A stretch of DNA of 64,000 nucleotides, from assembly GCF_005491425.1 (NCBI RefSeq), contig NZ_CP028083.1, positions 3,864,001 through 3,928,000 on the forward strand. Reading direction: 5' to 3'. Each line of letters opens with the position of its first letter. The stretch's first letter is position 1. The DNA is from Lysinibacillus sp. SGAir0095. Its GTDB lineage: Bacteria > Bacillota > Bacilli > Bacillales_A > Planococcaceae. Positions 8,792 to 16,570 of the stretch are shown here, in pieces. The position numbers were made by a program, and so were the translations under genes. Below the pieces are notes generated by a model. That model ran no database searches. It was not told the DNA's origin and saw only the letters and a list, made by a program, of their open reading frames with translations.

Positions 8792-9435
8792 GAAGCACGA
8801 CTCCCTTCAACTTTCAAGCCTTTTGGAGTTACCAGTTTTTCTAGCTTTGATAATAGGAAGTCAGCCAGCAAAGCTAAAAGGGTAACAATCACTGCTCCAC
8901 CTACAATGAGTTCTGCTTGATATAAATTTAAACCGTTAAAGATAAAATCACCCAGACCACCTGCACCAATATAGGAAGCTAGCGTTGCCCAAGAGATAAC
9001 ATATACTGCGGATAATCGGATTCCGGACATAATCACAGGTATTGCTAACGGCAGCTCTACTAACAATACCGATTGCATCGTCGTCATCCCCATTGCAATC
9101 CCTGCACCTTTGGTATTGGCATTCACTGAGTGCATGCCAATAAACGTATTATTTAAAATTGGCAATAATGAATAAATACATAATGCAACAACTGCTGGTA
9201 CCTTTCCTACCCCAAATAATGGAATCATTATAGCTAGTAAGGCTAGGGATGGTACTGTTTGTAATACACTGGTAATACTTAATACGATCTTTGATATATA
9301 TTTTGATTTTGATAATAGGATTCCTATCGGAACGGCAATAATCACACCTAAAGCTAAAGCGATTATAGAGATATAGAAATGCTCCCAAGTTTTTAAAAGA
9401 ATATCCGAGCTGTTTTCAGTGAAAAAGGACATCAT
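8788..9435 (-). CDS. opuCB: Osmoprotectant ABC transporter permease (OpuCB-like)
   Basis: The second gene of the operon, 215 residues with about five membrane segments. TKGAGIAMGMTTMQSVLLVE forms the cytoplasmic coupling loop and SYIGAGGLGDFIFNGLNLY is the conserved segment. It overlaps the end of opuCA by 4 bases and the start of opuCC by 4 bases. Two adjacent ATG codons are possible; AAGGAG lies 11 bases ahead of the first. Confidence 0.88.
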   Translation of the reverse strand: MMSFFTENSSDILLKTWEHFYISIIALALGVIIAVPIGILLSKSKYISKIVLSITSVLQTVPSLALLAIMIPLFGVGKVPAVVALCIYSLLPILNNTFIGMHSVNANTKGAGIAMGMTTMQSVLLVELPLAIPVIMSGIRLSAVYVISWATLASYIGAGGLGDFIFNGLNLYQAELIVGGAVIVTLLALLADFLLSKLEKLVTPKGLKVEGSRAS

Positions 9436-10613
9436 CCACTAATCAACTCCTTCAAACTTTCAGAACCTGCATGCACTTTTTCGGAAGCTGTTGGCTCTTC
9501 TTCTCCCCAAATTGTGTCATAAACGATATCAACAATATTTGCACGAGTAACTAAGCCTACTAAGCGGTGCTCCTCATCGACAACAGGGATATTTTTTAAG
9601 TTACGCTTTAAAATTCTGCGAACAGAATCTTGTAATTTAGACCCAGTTTTTACGTAGAAGACATCTTTTTCATAGCATTCTGAAACACTTTTCTTCGTCT
9701 TACGCGCACCAGTAAAGCTTTCTACATCTAAATATCCTTGCAGTCGATTGTCGCCATCAGTTACAAATAGCGTATCGACTCGTTTTTCCACCATTAAACG
9801 GATGGCTTCATCAAGACTCTTTTCAATTGTTATGGAGATAGGTTTAATCATTACTTCATCAACGGTTTTAATATTTGGTTTTTGTTGAATGAGGCGATGT
9901 GAACCGATAAATTCTTTTACAAAATCATTAGCCGGGGCTGCTAATATATTATCGGGGGTATCAAACTGAATTAATTTCCCTTCATGCATAATTGCGATTC
10001 TATCTGCCAGTTTAATAGCTTCATCCATATCATGGGTAACGAAAATAATTGTCTTTTTCAGTCGCTGTTGAATATCTTTAATCAAATCTTGAAGTGTATC
10101 CCGGGTAATAGGGTCAAGAGCACCAAATGGTTCATCCATTAATATAATGTCTTGGTTTGCAGCAAGTGCTCGTAAAACACCAATACGTTGTTGTTGCCCC
10201 CCTGAAAGTTGAGCTGGGTAATAATCTAAGTAGGATTGCGGTAAATTGACAAGTTCGATTAAACGGCGAGCCGTTTCGTCCTTCTTCTCTTTCGACCATT
10301 TTAAAAGTTGTGGAACTAACGTGATATTATCTCGTATCGTCATATGTGGCATTAAACCAATCTGCTGAATGACATAACCAATACTTCTTCTTAAAGTAAC
10401 AGCATTCATCTTTGTTAGGTCTTTTCCATTCAAGGTCATCTTTCCACTTGTTGGTTCGACCATTCGGTTAATCATCCTTAGTGCGGTTGTTTTACCACTT
10501 CCACTTGTACCTATAAAAGCAATAAACTCTCCTTCTTGAATATCAAGATTGAGCTTATCTACAGCGACTTTGCCGCCTCGATAGATTTTCGTTAAATTCT
10601 CTATTTTCAACAT
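9432..10613 (-). CDS. opuCA: Osmoprotectant ABC transporter ATPase with CBS domains (OpuCA-like)
   Basis: A 393-residue ATPase and the first gene of the operon. Walker A is GTSGSGKTT (about 35-43), the signature is LSGGQQQR and Walker B is IILMDEPFGALDP. Two CBS domains follow from about residue 250 to 370. In OpuA/OpuC-type importers this CBS pair responds to ionic strength or cyclic di-AMP; here the c-di-AMP synthase gene cdaA is 52 kb away in the same window. The start follows GGGAGG-like purines. The operon supplies compatible solutes under osmotic stress. Confidence 0.9.
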   Translation of the reverse strand: MLKIENLTKIYRGGKVAVDKLNLDIQEGEFIAFIGTSGSGKTTALRMINRMVEPTSGKMTLNGKDLTKMNAVTLRRSIGYVIQQIGLMPHMTIRDNITLVPQLLKWSKEKKDETARRLIELVNLPQSYLDYYPAQLSGGQQQRIGVLRALAANQDIILMDEPFGALDPITRDTLQDLIKDIQQRLKKTIIFVTHDMDEAIKLADRIAIMHEGKLIQFDTPDNILAAPANDFVKEFIGSHRLIQQKPNIKTVDEVMIKPISITIEKSLDEAIRLMVEKRVDTLFVTDGDNRLQGYLDVESFTGARKTKKSVSECYEKDVFYVKTGSKLQDSVRRILKRNLKNIPVVDEEHRLVGLVTRANIVDIVYDTIWGEEEPTASEKVHAGSESLKELISG

Positions 10614-11146
10614 TCTATTAATCTCCCTTCCTCCCCATTAATGTTACAGGGTTTTCACAATAAATCAAACAAACTAATTAATTACAATACATAAATGTTA
10701 CAATATAGTGAACTTTTTAGGTATTTTTTGTGACGAACTATCCGTCGATTAGTCCATAATAATACCTTCTCAATCTACTAATCTAAAGCCATTTAGAACC
10801 TTTCTTAAAAAATTTAATACAAGTCAGATAAAAGAAAGTTATTTGAGTATTAAATTTTTTAAGGGTTGACAGAATAATAATTTATATTTTGAAATCGGAA
10901 TACACCTATAAACTCAAAACAATTAGGGGTTTTGCTATTAGCAAGGCTGCTTGTCATGGACAAATTCTCTTGGCATCCACATTATTTTGTCCGCGAGACC
11001 GCTTATGACCTTGCTGCAACATTGAATGTTATTAGCAAAAGAATTTCAAGTGCTAACTAACTCACTTGTATCTCATTACCCAAATGCACTATTTTTCAAA
11101 CAAAATTTTTCATAATTTGCTATAACCCTTGATTGCATTCAATTTA
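10614..11146. other. Intergenic region with a single repeat-related element
   Basis: No convincing gene. The opuC promoter must lie in 10614-10750 but I see no clear match. Around 10941-11014 there is an imperfect nested inverted repeat (GCAAGG...CCTTGC outside, GGACAAA...TTTGTCC inside). Its right half resembles the 52-bp repeat at 33-34 kb (see findings). Confidence 0.5.
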
Positions 11147-11983
11147 CTAAGCTTTAAACACAGAGCATTTTAGAATTTTTTGCGAGGGTGTTTTGAATAG
11201 CCGTTCGTGCTCTCTTGATCCGCCATTTTCAATAAAAGAAAGCACAATTCGGTATCCGATACAATAGCCAATCCACTTAGGCAGACCTTCAACTTCATTG
11301 CCATACAAAAACGGAAAATGGTTATCCACACCCTTTATGTGTAATGCTCGCGCAAAGTTCTTTGTCCATACTTTCAAGCACTCTTCCTGTGAATATTTTT
11401 TTGTCCATGGGGATAACCATCGTTCGCCATATAACTCTTCAACAGCAAATTCCGCTAATCCTTCGATTATCAACGTTTCCAGCAACTCGATTTCGTGTTG
11501 AGATTTATCTAAGCTAGTGAGTCTACAGATATGATGATACTCATGCGCCAGCAAAGCTTTTAATTCCTCTGTTTCTAAATCATCCGTAACAAATAAAAAT
11601 AGCACGTTATTATATGAAACACCGTTTTTCTTCACTTCTGTACCGTCGACAACAGGCCGAAATTTTGTCAGTGGATAAATAAAAATAGGCACATCTGGTC
11701 CATTCCATAAATTTTTAAGATAATCAAACTCCTCCTGTACGGTTTTCCATACTTTTTTATGTTCGAGCCTCAGCAAATTCTTACTAATTGCAGCACTCTC
11801 ATGTGGCCCAAATAACCCTCTTGATATCAGTTCTTCCTGAATTTCTTTTGTTGAAGCTTGTGGAAAAAACTCTTTCAAAGGATTACAAATCATCTCCCTA
11901 TGAATATCTACTAGACTTTCTCCGGTATGTTCAGATTTTTCGATTAATTTATAAATTATCGGAAGTGTATGAACGACTGACAT
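11147..11983 (-). CDS. DUF2268 putative zinc-dependent protease (YjaZ-like)
   Basis: A 278-residue protein with the zinc motif HEYHH at 147-151 and the downstream IIEGLAEFA segment whose Glu174 fits the third ligand of a gluzincin. This matches the DUF2268 family (Bacillus YjaZ), described as predicted Zn-dependent proteases. No signal peptide or membrane segment is present, so it is probably cytoplasmic. GGAGAGAG precedes the ATG. It is monocistronic; the substrate is unknown. Confidence 0.82.
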   Translation of the reverse strand: MSVVHTLPIIYKLIEKSEHTGESLVDIHREMICNPLKEFFPQASTKEIQEELISRGLFGPHESAAISKNLLRLEHKKVWKTVQEEFDYLKNLWNGPDVPIFIYPLTKFRPVVDGTEVKKNGVSYNNVLFLFVTDDLETEELKALLAHEYHHICRLTSLDKSQHEIELLETLIIEGLAEFAVEELYGERWLSPWTKKYSQEECLKVWTKNFARALHIKGVDNHFPFLYGNEVEGLPKWIGYCIGYRIVLSFIENGGSREHERLFKTPSQKILKCSVFKA

Positions 11984-12118
11984 CTATCTCTCTCCATTTC
12001 AAACTATTATTTCTATAATTTATTGTTCTCAAGGAATATGTTTTAGACATCTCACACGTGTCAAAATAATTTAGCTTCATATATTGATTATTAGTCTAGT
12101 AAAAAGGGGGGGAATAGA

Positions 12119-12370
12119 ATGCAACCAAGAGAAGCATACGATCTATGTTGTCGTCACATGGGCAAAAGAGTGTGCATCACTGAAAAATGTGGCCGTAAAC
12201 ATTATGGTACAATTACTAGAGTTGATAGGGACATGGTTTGGATTATGCCAAATCGTGGTTTTGGCGGATTTGGTCTTGGCTTTTGGGGCTTTGGTGGAGG
12301 CGGATTAGGCATTGGAATCGCAATTGGTGCCATTGCTGGAATTGCTTTAGCAGGAGCTTTTCGTTGGTAA
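12119..12370 (+). CDS. Small Cys/Gly-rich protein, unknown function
   Basis: An 83-residue protein that I do not recognise. Residues 1-45 are polar with Cys at 10, 11, 19 and 24 and a beta-rich GTITRVDRDMVWIMP segment resembling a small barrel (KOW/Sm-like) strand pair. Residues 46-83 are glycine and phenylalanine rich and end in the hydrophobic stretch IGIAIGAIAGIALAGAF. The very strong AAAGGGGGGG site supports translation. The mix suggests a surface, spore-coat or membrane-associated protein, but this is inference. Confidence 0.7.
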   Translation: MQPREAYDLCCRHMGKRVCITEKCGRKHYGTITRVDRDMVWIMPNRGFGGFGLGFWGFGGGGLGIGIAIGAIAGIALAGAFRW

Positions 12371-12607
12371 TATTATGAACAAAAGTGCAAGTGCCTTGCT
12401 TAATCCTTCTTTGACGTAAACATAACCCTCGTGTGGCAACATTGACATGACTTACCTCGAGTAAGGGCCAAGTTGCTTATGGAAACTGTCGAATGTGCTT
12501 ACATCTGCCGCTTTGCTTTCGTTACAGATAAATTGCACATGTGGATAAAGGCTGTGCACTGAAGCTGGATATAAAATTGGTTATTCGTAAAACTATCCTT
12601 AAAATTA
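12371..12607. other. Gene-free stretch, higher in GC
   Basis: I see no gene. The stretch 12420-12560 is less AT-rich than its surroundings and contains scattered short inverted repeats. It looks like decayed or structured non-coding DNA rather than an ordinary promoter region. Confidence 0.3.
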
Positions 12608-12652
12608 TAAAAAATCTATTTTGGACACTCGATCCAAAATAGATTTTTTTAA
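12608..12652. terminator. Strong bidirectional terminator
   Basis: AAAATCTATTTTGGA (12611-12625) and TCCAAAATAGATTTT form a long stem with A and T runs outside. It ends the minus-strand ArsR gene. Confidence 0.85.
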
Positions 12653-12657
12653 TAAAA

Positions 12658-12990
12658 CTACTTGTTTAAAGTATCGTTTTCAACAGCATACTTCAACTTT
12701 GATAATTTGTTATACCAGAATTTCTCATAGTAAGCTAGCCAATCCTTTAATTCCTTTAAGGGTTCAGGTTGGAGGAAGTATATTTTTTCTCTGCCACGCT
12801 TTTCACCATGTACTAATCCGGCTTCTGTTAAAACAGTGAGATGCTTCACAACTGCTGTTCGACTGACATCAAAGTGGGAAGAGAGTTCTGCTATTGATTG
12901 ATTTTTTTCTGAAAGCAATTGAAGAACTTCTCTCCTAGTTGGATCAGCTATCGCCTGAAAAACATCGACTTTTTGTAGCTCAGCACTCAT
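12658..12990 (-). CDS. ArsR family transcriptional regulator
   Basis: A 110-residue winged-helix regulator. The DNA-binding part is SIAELSSHFDVSRTAVVKHLTVLTE-like (split here: SIAELSSHFDVS, then RTAVVKHL), preceded by IADPTRREVLQLLSE. There is no metal-binding CxC motif; its partner is an AHSA1 protein, as in the SRPBCC-ArsR pairs common in Bacillales. The ATG overlaps the stop of the upstream gene (TAATG), so translation is coupled. The promoter upstream has a two-copy operator that it probably binds. Confidence 0.88.
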   Translation of the reverse strand: MSAELQKVDVFQAIADPTRREVLQLLSEKNQSIAELSSHFDVSRTAVVKHLTVLTEAGLVHGEKRGREKIYFLQPEPLKELKDWLAYYEKFWYNKLSKLKYAVENDTLNK

Positions 12991-13418
12991 TAAGCTTCTA
13001 CCAATTGTTTTAATTTCTGAACAATACCTGCCCACCCTTGATTCATCGTATCGCGAATTGCAGATTGTGGACGTTGTGCTTTTGGAACAATCGCACCTTC
13101 TTCTTTCCAGCCACCATGAATCACAGTAAACTCTGTTTCACTTCCCATATCTCTAAGGAGGAATGTTAACTCCCAACCATCTGTATCCCATTGAATCGAA
13201 ATTTTAGTTGGCTCTTCAACTTCAAGTACTTTACATGGTGATGGACCAAATGGGGATTGGATTGTGAATTCGTGCCCTACTTGCAATTTAAAATCACTCG
13301 GCATAAACCACTCCGCAATTCCTTCAGCTGTTGAGACATAATCCCAAACCTTTTGAATTGGTGCATCAATTGATACAGTTTGAATAATATCTGGTAATTT
13401 TTTTTGTTCATTTGACAT
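12990..13418 (-). CDS. AHSA1/SRPBCC domain protein
   Basis: A 142-residue protein of the START-like SRPBCC superfamily (activator of Hsp90 ATPase-1 type). The conserved pattern is the early SIDAPIQKVWDYVSTAEGIA, WFMPSDFKLQVGHEF, and the C-terminal QGWAGIVQKLKQLVEA helix. Such proteins bind hydrophobic ligands in a deep cavity; the ligand is unknown. It is the first gene of a two-gene operon with ArsR. Confidence 0.88.
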   Translation of the reverse strand: MSNEQKKLPDIIQTVSIDAPIQKVWDYVSTAEGIAEWFMPSDFKLQVGHEFTIQSPFGPSPCKVLEVEEPTKISIQWDTDGWELTFLLRDMGSETEFTVIHGGWKEEGAIVPKAQRPQSAIRDTMNQGWAGIVQKLKQLVEA

Positions 13419-13448
13419 AAGATGAATGCTCCTTTTAACGAAAAATAT

Positions 13449-13500
13449 AACCTATAGGTGTTATTTTATGATTATATACAACCAAAAGGTGTTATGTCAA
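13449..13500 (-). promoter_or_regulatory. Promoter and two-site operator of the AHSA1-arsR operon
   Basis: On the minus strand TTGACA (13495-13500) and TATAAT (13471-13476) are 18 bp apart, a perfect match to consensus. Two related sites, AACCTATAGGTGTT (13449-13462) and AACCAAAAGGTGTT (13480-13493), start 31 bp apart, three helical turns. One fills the spacer between -35 and -10 and the other covers the start region. This fits repression by the ArsR protein of the operon. Confidence 0.75.
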
Positions 13501-13513
13501 ACTTGGCTTATAC

Positions 13514-13744
13514 TTAAAAAATAAAAGTAAATATGGCAAACAGTAATGGCATAATCGTTAATACAAAGCCAATCTTCGTTAATTTCTTAATAAATAAGAA
13601 CACAACACCGATGATCCAAAGTACAACAAAAAAGGCATCATCATATACAACTCGTTCAAAGCCATCTTCCAATATTGGTATGGAAATGAAAAAAGCAAAA
13701 ATGGCTGTCCAGATAATATGTATGATTCTATAGATTTTAAACAT
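13514..13744 (-). CDS. Small membrane protein, unknown function
   Basis: A 76-residue protein with three predicted membrane segments (about residues 7-21, 37-53 and 57-75) and a short acidic loop between the first two. I do not recognise a family. GGGAGG precedes the ATG at a good distance. It lies alone, between the AHSA1-arsR operon and the divergent sulfatase gene. Confidence 0.68.
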   Translation of the reverse strand: MFKIYRIIHIIWTAIFAFFISIPILEDGFERVVYDDAFFVVLWIIGVVFLFIKKLTKIGFVLTIMPLLFAIFTFIF

Positions 13745-13877
13745 AAAAACCTCCCTTTCCTACTTAATTATTAACGTGCTCATACATCGAAAGGATTCTT
13801 CATTCAGTAATCTAGACAAATAGTCTAACCTTTATAAGCGTTATTACATATAATATGGCATTAAAGGGGTGAAAATT

Positions 13878-15635
13878 TTGTATTCGGCAAACGATTCTAA
13901 AGAATTAAAGCGACCTAATATTCTGTTTTTACTCGTCGATGAGCAACGTTACCCGCCCTGTTATGAAACTGAAACTTTATATGAGTGGAGAAAGGAAAAT
14001 TTAATTACACAAGAGATTTTACGTGAGAAAGGACTTACCTTTTTAAATCATTATATCGGAAGTACTGCCTGTTCACCGAGTAGAACAACGCTTTTTACCG
14101 GTCAATACCCATCTCTCCATGGCGTTACACAAACAACTGGGGCAGCCAAAGGGGCGTTTGATCCAAACGTTTACTGGCTTGGGTCAAATACCGTTCCAAC
14201 TATAGGAAATTATTTTCGTACAGCAGGCTACCAAACATTTTGGAAAGGAAAATGGCACCTTTCAGATGAAGATATTTTAGTTCCTGGTACACACAATGCA
14301 TTACCGAGTTATCATACAACCACTGGTATTCCTGATTCTACAAAAGAAAAGCTCTATGAAAATGCAAATCGATTAAATGCATACGGCTTTGATGGTTGGA
14401 TTGGACCAGAACCTCATGGAGCGGACCCTCGAAATTCTGGATCCTCAGCGAAAGTCGGGTTATGTGGACGCGACGCAATTTATTCAGCGGAGGTTGTGGA
14501 ATTAATTCAATCATTAGAACAGAACCCAAGTTCAAATCAGCCTTGGCTCATTGTATCTTCTTTGGTAAATCCGCATGATATCACTCTTTTCGGATCACTT
14601 TCTAGACTAAGCCCAAACTTTAATTTTGAAATAGATCCTTCAGTGCCAAATATCCCACACTCACCTACGTCAAAGGAAGATTTACTTACAAAACCAAAGG
14701 CACAATTGAGTTATCGGGATACTTATCAATTAGCCTTTCAAGCAACAGTCGATTCTGAGTTTTATAGACAGCTATACTACTCACTTCATAAGAAAGTAGA
14801 CGAAGAACTATATAAAATTTACACTGCCTTGGCAAATTCTATTTTCTATGAAGATACTATTATCATTTTCACATCTGATCACGGAAGTTTACTGGGGGCA
14901 CACGGTGGACTTTTCCAAAAGTGGCATAATGCTTACGACGAAGCTCTTCATGTACCATGTATTATTCATAGCCCAAAATTGTTTGCAGAACCGAAAGAGT
15001 TGAAACTACTAACAAGTCATGTGGATATCGCCCCAACATTATTAGGTCTAGCTGGTATAGATATAGATGTGGTACAGAAAGAATTGCTTAAAACCCATTC
15101 AGAGGTACACCCTTTTGTTGGACGAAATCTTGCTCCTTTCATCAAAGGGGAGGAAACTATAACAAAAGCTAACGAAGCCCTTTACTTTATGACAGATGAT
15201 GAAGTAACAAAAGGATTAAACCAAACATCACTGCAAGGCGAACCTTATTCATCTGTTCGTCAGCCCAATCATTTAGAGACCATCATTATTAAATTACCTA
15301 CTGGCAAGGGGGACTCGGAGGAAATATGGAAGTATACGCGTTATTTTGATAACCCACAATTTTGGAGTACTCCTCACTCTGAGGATCTTGAAACAACGAA
15401 AATCTTCACCACAAAACTTTCAGATACAAAAGAAGCTAACATGGTGCTTAAGACAACAAAAACTGAACCTGTGGATGAGGAGTTTGAATTATACAATTTA
15501 ACAAGGGATCCTTTAGAGAGGATTAACTTGGTTCATCCTTTGCACGAAACTCCCGAAACAAAGTTAGTTCAGCTTCTTTTATCACAAGTATTAAAGCAGC
15601 AAAGGAAACAGAAAAGGATTTATCCTACTAATTAA
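13878..15635 (+). CDS. Sulfatase family hydrolase (Cys type)
   Basis: A 585-residue member of the alkaline phosphatase/sulfatase superfamily. The modification motif CSPSR (Cys65 from the TTG start) is where formylglycine would form. Metal-site segments include FLLVDEQRYPP near the N-terminus and FTSDHGSLLGAHG near residue 333. It lacks a signal peptide, so it may act in the cytoplasm on an imported sulfate or phosphonate ester; the substrate is unknown. The TTG at 13878 is 6-7 bases after AAAGGGG; an earlier in-frame GTG overlaps that site. No maturase lies next to it in the window. Confidence 0.82.
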   Translation: MYSANDSKELKRPNILFLLVDEQRYPPCYETETLYEWRKENLITQEILREKGLTFLNHYIGSTACSPSRTTLFTGQYPSLHGVTQTTGAAKGAFDPNVYWLGSNTVPTIGNYFRTAGYQTFWKGKWHLSDEDILVPGTHNALPSYHTTTGIPDSTKEKLYENANRLNAYGFDGWIGPEPHGADPRNSGSSAKVGLCGRDAIYSAEVVELIQSLEQNPSSNQPWLIVSSLVNPHDITLFGSLSRLSPNFNFEIDPSVPNIPHSPTSKEDLLTKPKAQLSYRDTYQLAFQATVDSEFYRQLYYSLHKKVDEELYKIYTALANSIFYEDTIIIFTSDHGSLLGAHGGLFQKWHNAYDEALHVPCIIHSPKLFAEPKELKLLTSHVDIAPTLLGLAGIDIDVVQKELLKTHSEVHPFVGRNLAPFIKGEETITKANEALYFMTDDEVTKGLNQTSLQGEPYSSVRQPNHLETIIIKLPTGKGDSEEIWKYTRYFDNPQFWSTPHSEDLETTKIFTTKLSDTKEANMVLKTTKTEPVDEEFELYNLTRDPLERINLVHPLHETPETKLVQLLLSQVLKQQRKQKRIYPTN

Positions 15636-15996
15636 TAAAAACTAGAAGGAAACATTTACGTGTATATTTTGCTAATTAAAATTCTAATATCGTATGTATT
15701 ATGCGAGCGAACTAAGGGGCCAACACGACGTTGGACATGGGAGCGATGTCACATGGACGTGACGTTTTCGCTCCCCACACAAGCCGCAGAGCCAACTTGT
15801 TGTCTCTACGACTCGTCTTTGTGCTTATGTAAATGTCCGCTCACACTAGTTGCATCTTCTAAACTTTCCGCAGTAATTGTGCAGCTTACGTGGTAGGCTG
15901 CGGCTTCTAAAATGAACAACTTTCTGTAGTTAGACTAAAGGTATTCGATTAATAATTTCGGAGATAAAATACGTTTTACTCATTATTACTGAGCAA
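15636..15996. other. Gene-free stretch with a strong hairpin
   Basis: No supported gene. At 15739-15775 GGGAGCGA and TCGCTCCC enclose GTCAC and GTGAC, a two-step inverted repeat without a T tail. The region 15700-15900 is richer in GC than its neighbours. Confidence 0.4.
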
Positions 15997-16042
15997 TAAA
16001 AAGTGTCACTCCTTCTTTTTCTTAAGGCGTGACACTTTTTAT
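15997..16042. terminator. Bidirectional terminator
   Basis: AAAAAGTGTCAC (15998-16009) pairs with GTGACACTTTTT (16029-16040). It closes the minus-strand MFS-yfiT operon. Confidence 0.85.
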
Positions 16043-16548
16043 CATTTGATGGCATTACGGATGTGAGCTAGATGGTGATTCCCGTGCCATGCATAAAGTC
16101 CAATGTTTTTCTCAAGCGTAATGTCACCAGCGTCTGGATGAGTGAAGGTTCTTTTTAGTTGTACGACTGTAAGTTTTTCTAATATGTATACCCATCGTTC
16201 ATGTAACGACTGTATTAACGCCAAGGATACTTCAATAGGAAGATTTGAATCAGGGAGTTCGGCCCATTTTTCCTCTGCATAGGGTTTTATGGTTGGGTTG
16301 TTTTCGGTTAAAGCAAGTTTGAAGCGTATATAGGAATTCAGATGACTATCCGCTATATGGTGGACAAGCTGCCGAATGTTCCAGCCACCTTCCCGATAAG
16401 TATTTTTAAGTAATTCTTCATCTAACTCATTAACAACTTCATTTAATCGCGCTGGAAATGTTTTAATTTCATGAATCCATAGCTGAACTTCTTCCGAAGA
16501 AATGCTTTCACCACATGAGAACTGACCAATCGGATACCTTTCATTCAT
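16042..16548 (-). CDS. bstA: YfiT/BstA-like DinB-fold metal-dependent transferase
   Basis: A 168-residue protein strongly resembling Bacillus YfiT along its length: NERYPIGQF start, YREGGWNIRQLVHHIADSH around residues 51-69, NSYIRFKLALTE after it, and a C-terminal YAWHGNHHLAHI. The His in VHHIADSH and the two His of WHGNHHLAH are the three metal ligands of the DinB fold. YfiT was named BstA for bacillithiol S-transferase activity, so a role in thiol conjugation of electrophiles is likely. The ATG at 16548 follows GGGGGA; it is downstream of and close to the MFS gene. Confidence 0.82.
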   Translation of the reverse strand: MNERYPIGQFSCGESISSEEVQLWIHEIKTFPARLNEVVNELDEELLKNTYREGGWNIRQLVHHIADSHLNSYIRFKLALTENNPTIKPYAEEKWAELPDSNLPIEVSLALIQSLHERWVYILEKLTVVQLKRTFTHPDAGDITLEKNIGLYAWHGNHHLAHIRNAIK

Positions 16549-16570
16549 GTTGAATCCCCCATCCATCTTT

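Noticed and set aside
10956..11060. A 34-codon open frame beginning MDKFSWHPHYF
   Set aside because: No ribosome site at a sensible distance, and the DNA is explained by the inverted repeat and similarity to the 52-bp unit.
15660..15896. A 78-residue forward open frame after the sulfatase gene
   Set aside because: No ribosome site, odd amino-acid content and a strong hairpin inside; it appears to be non-coding.
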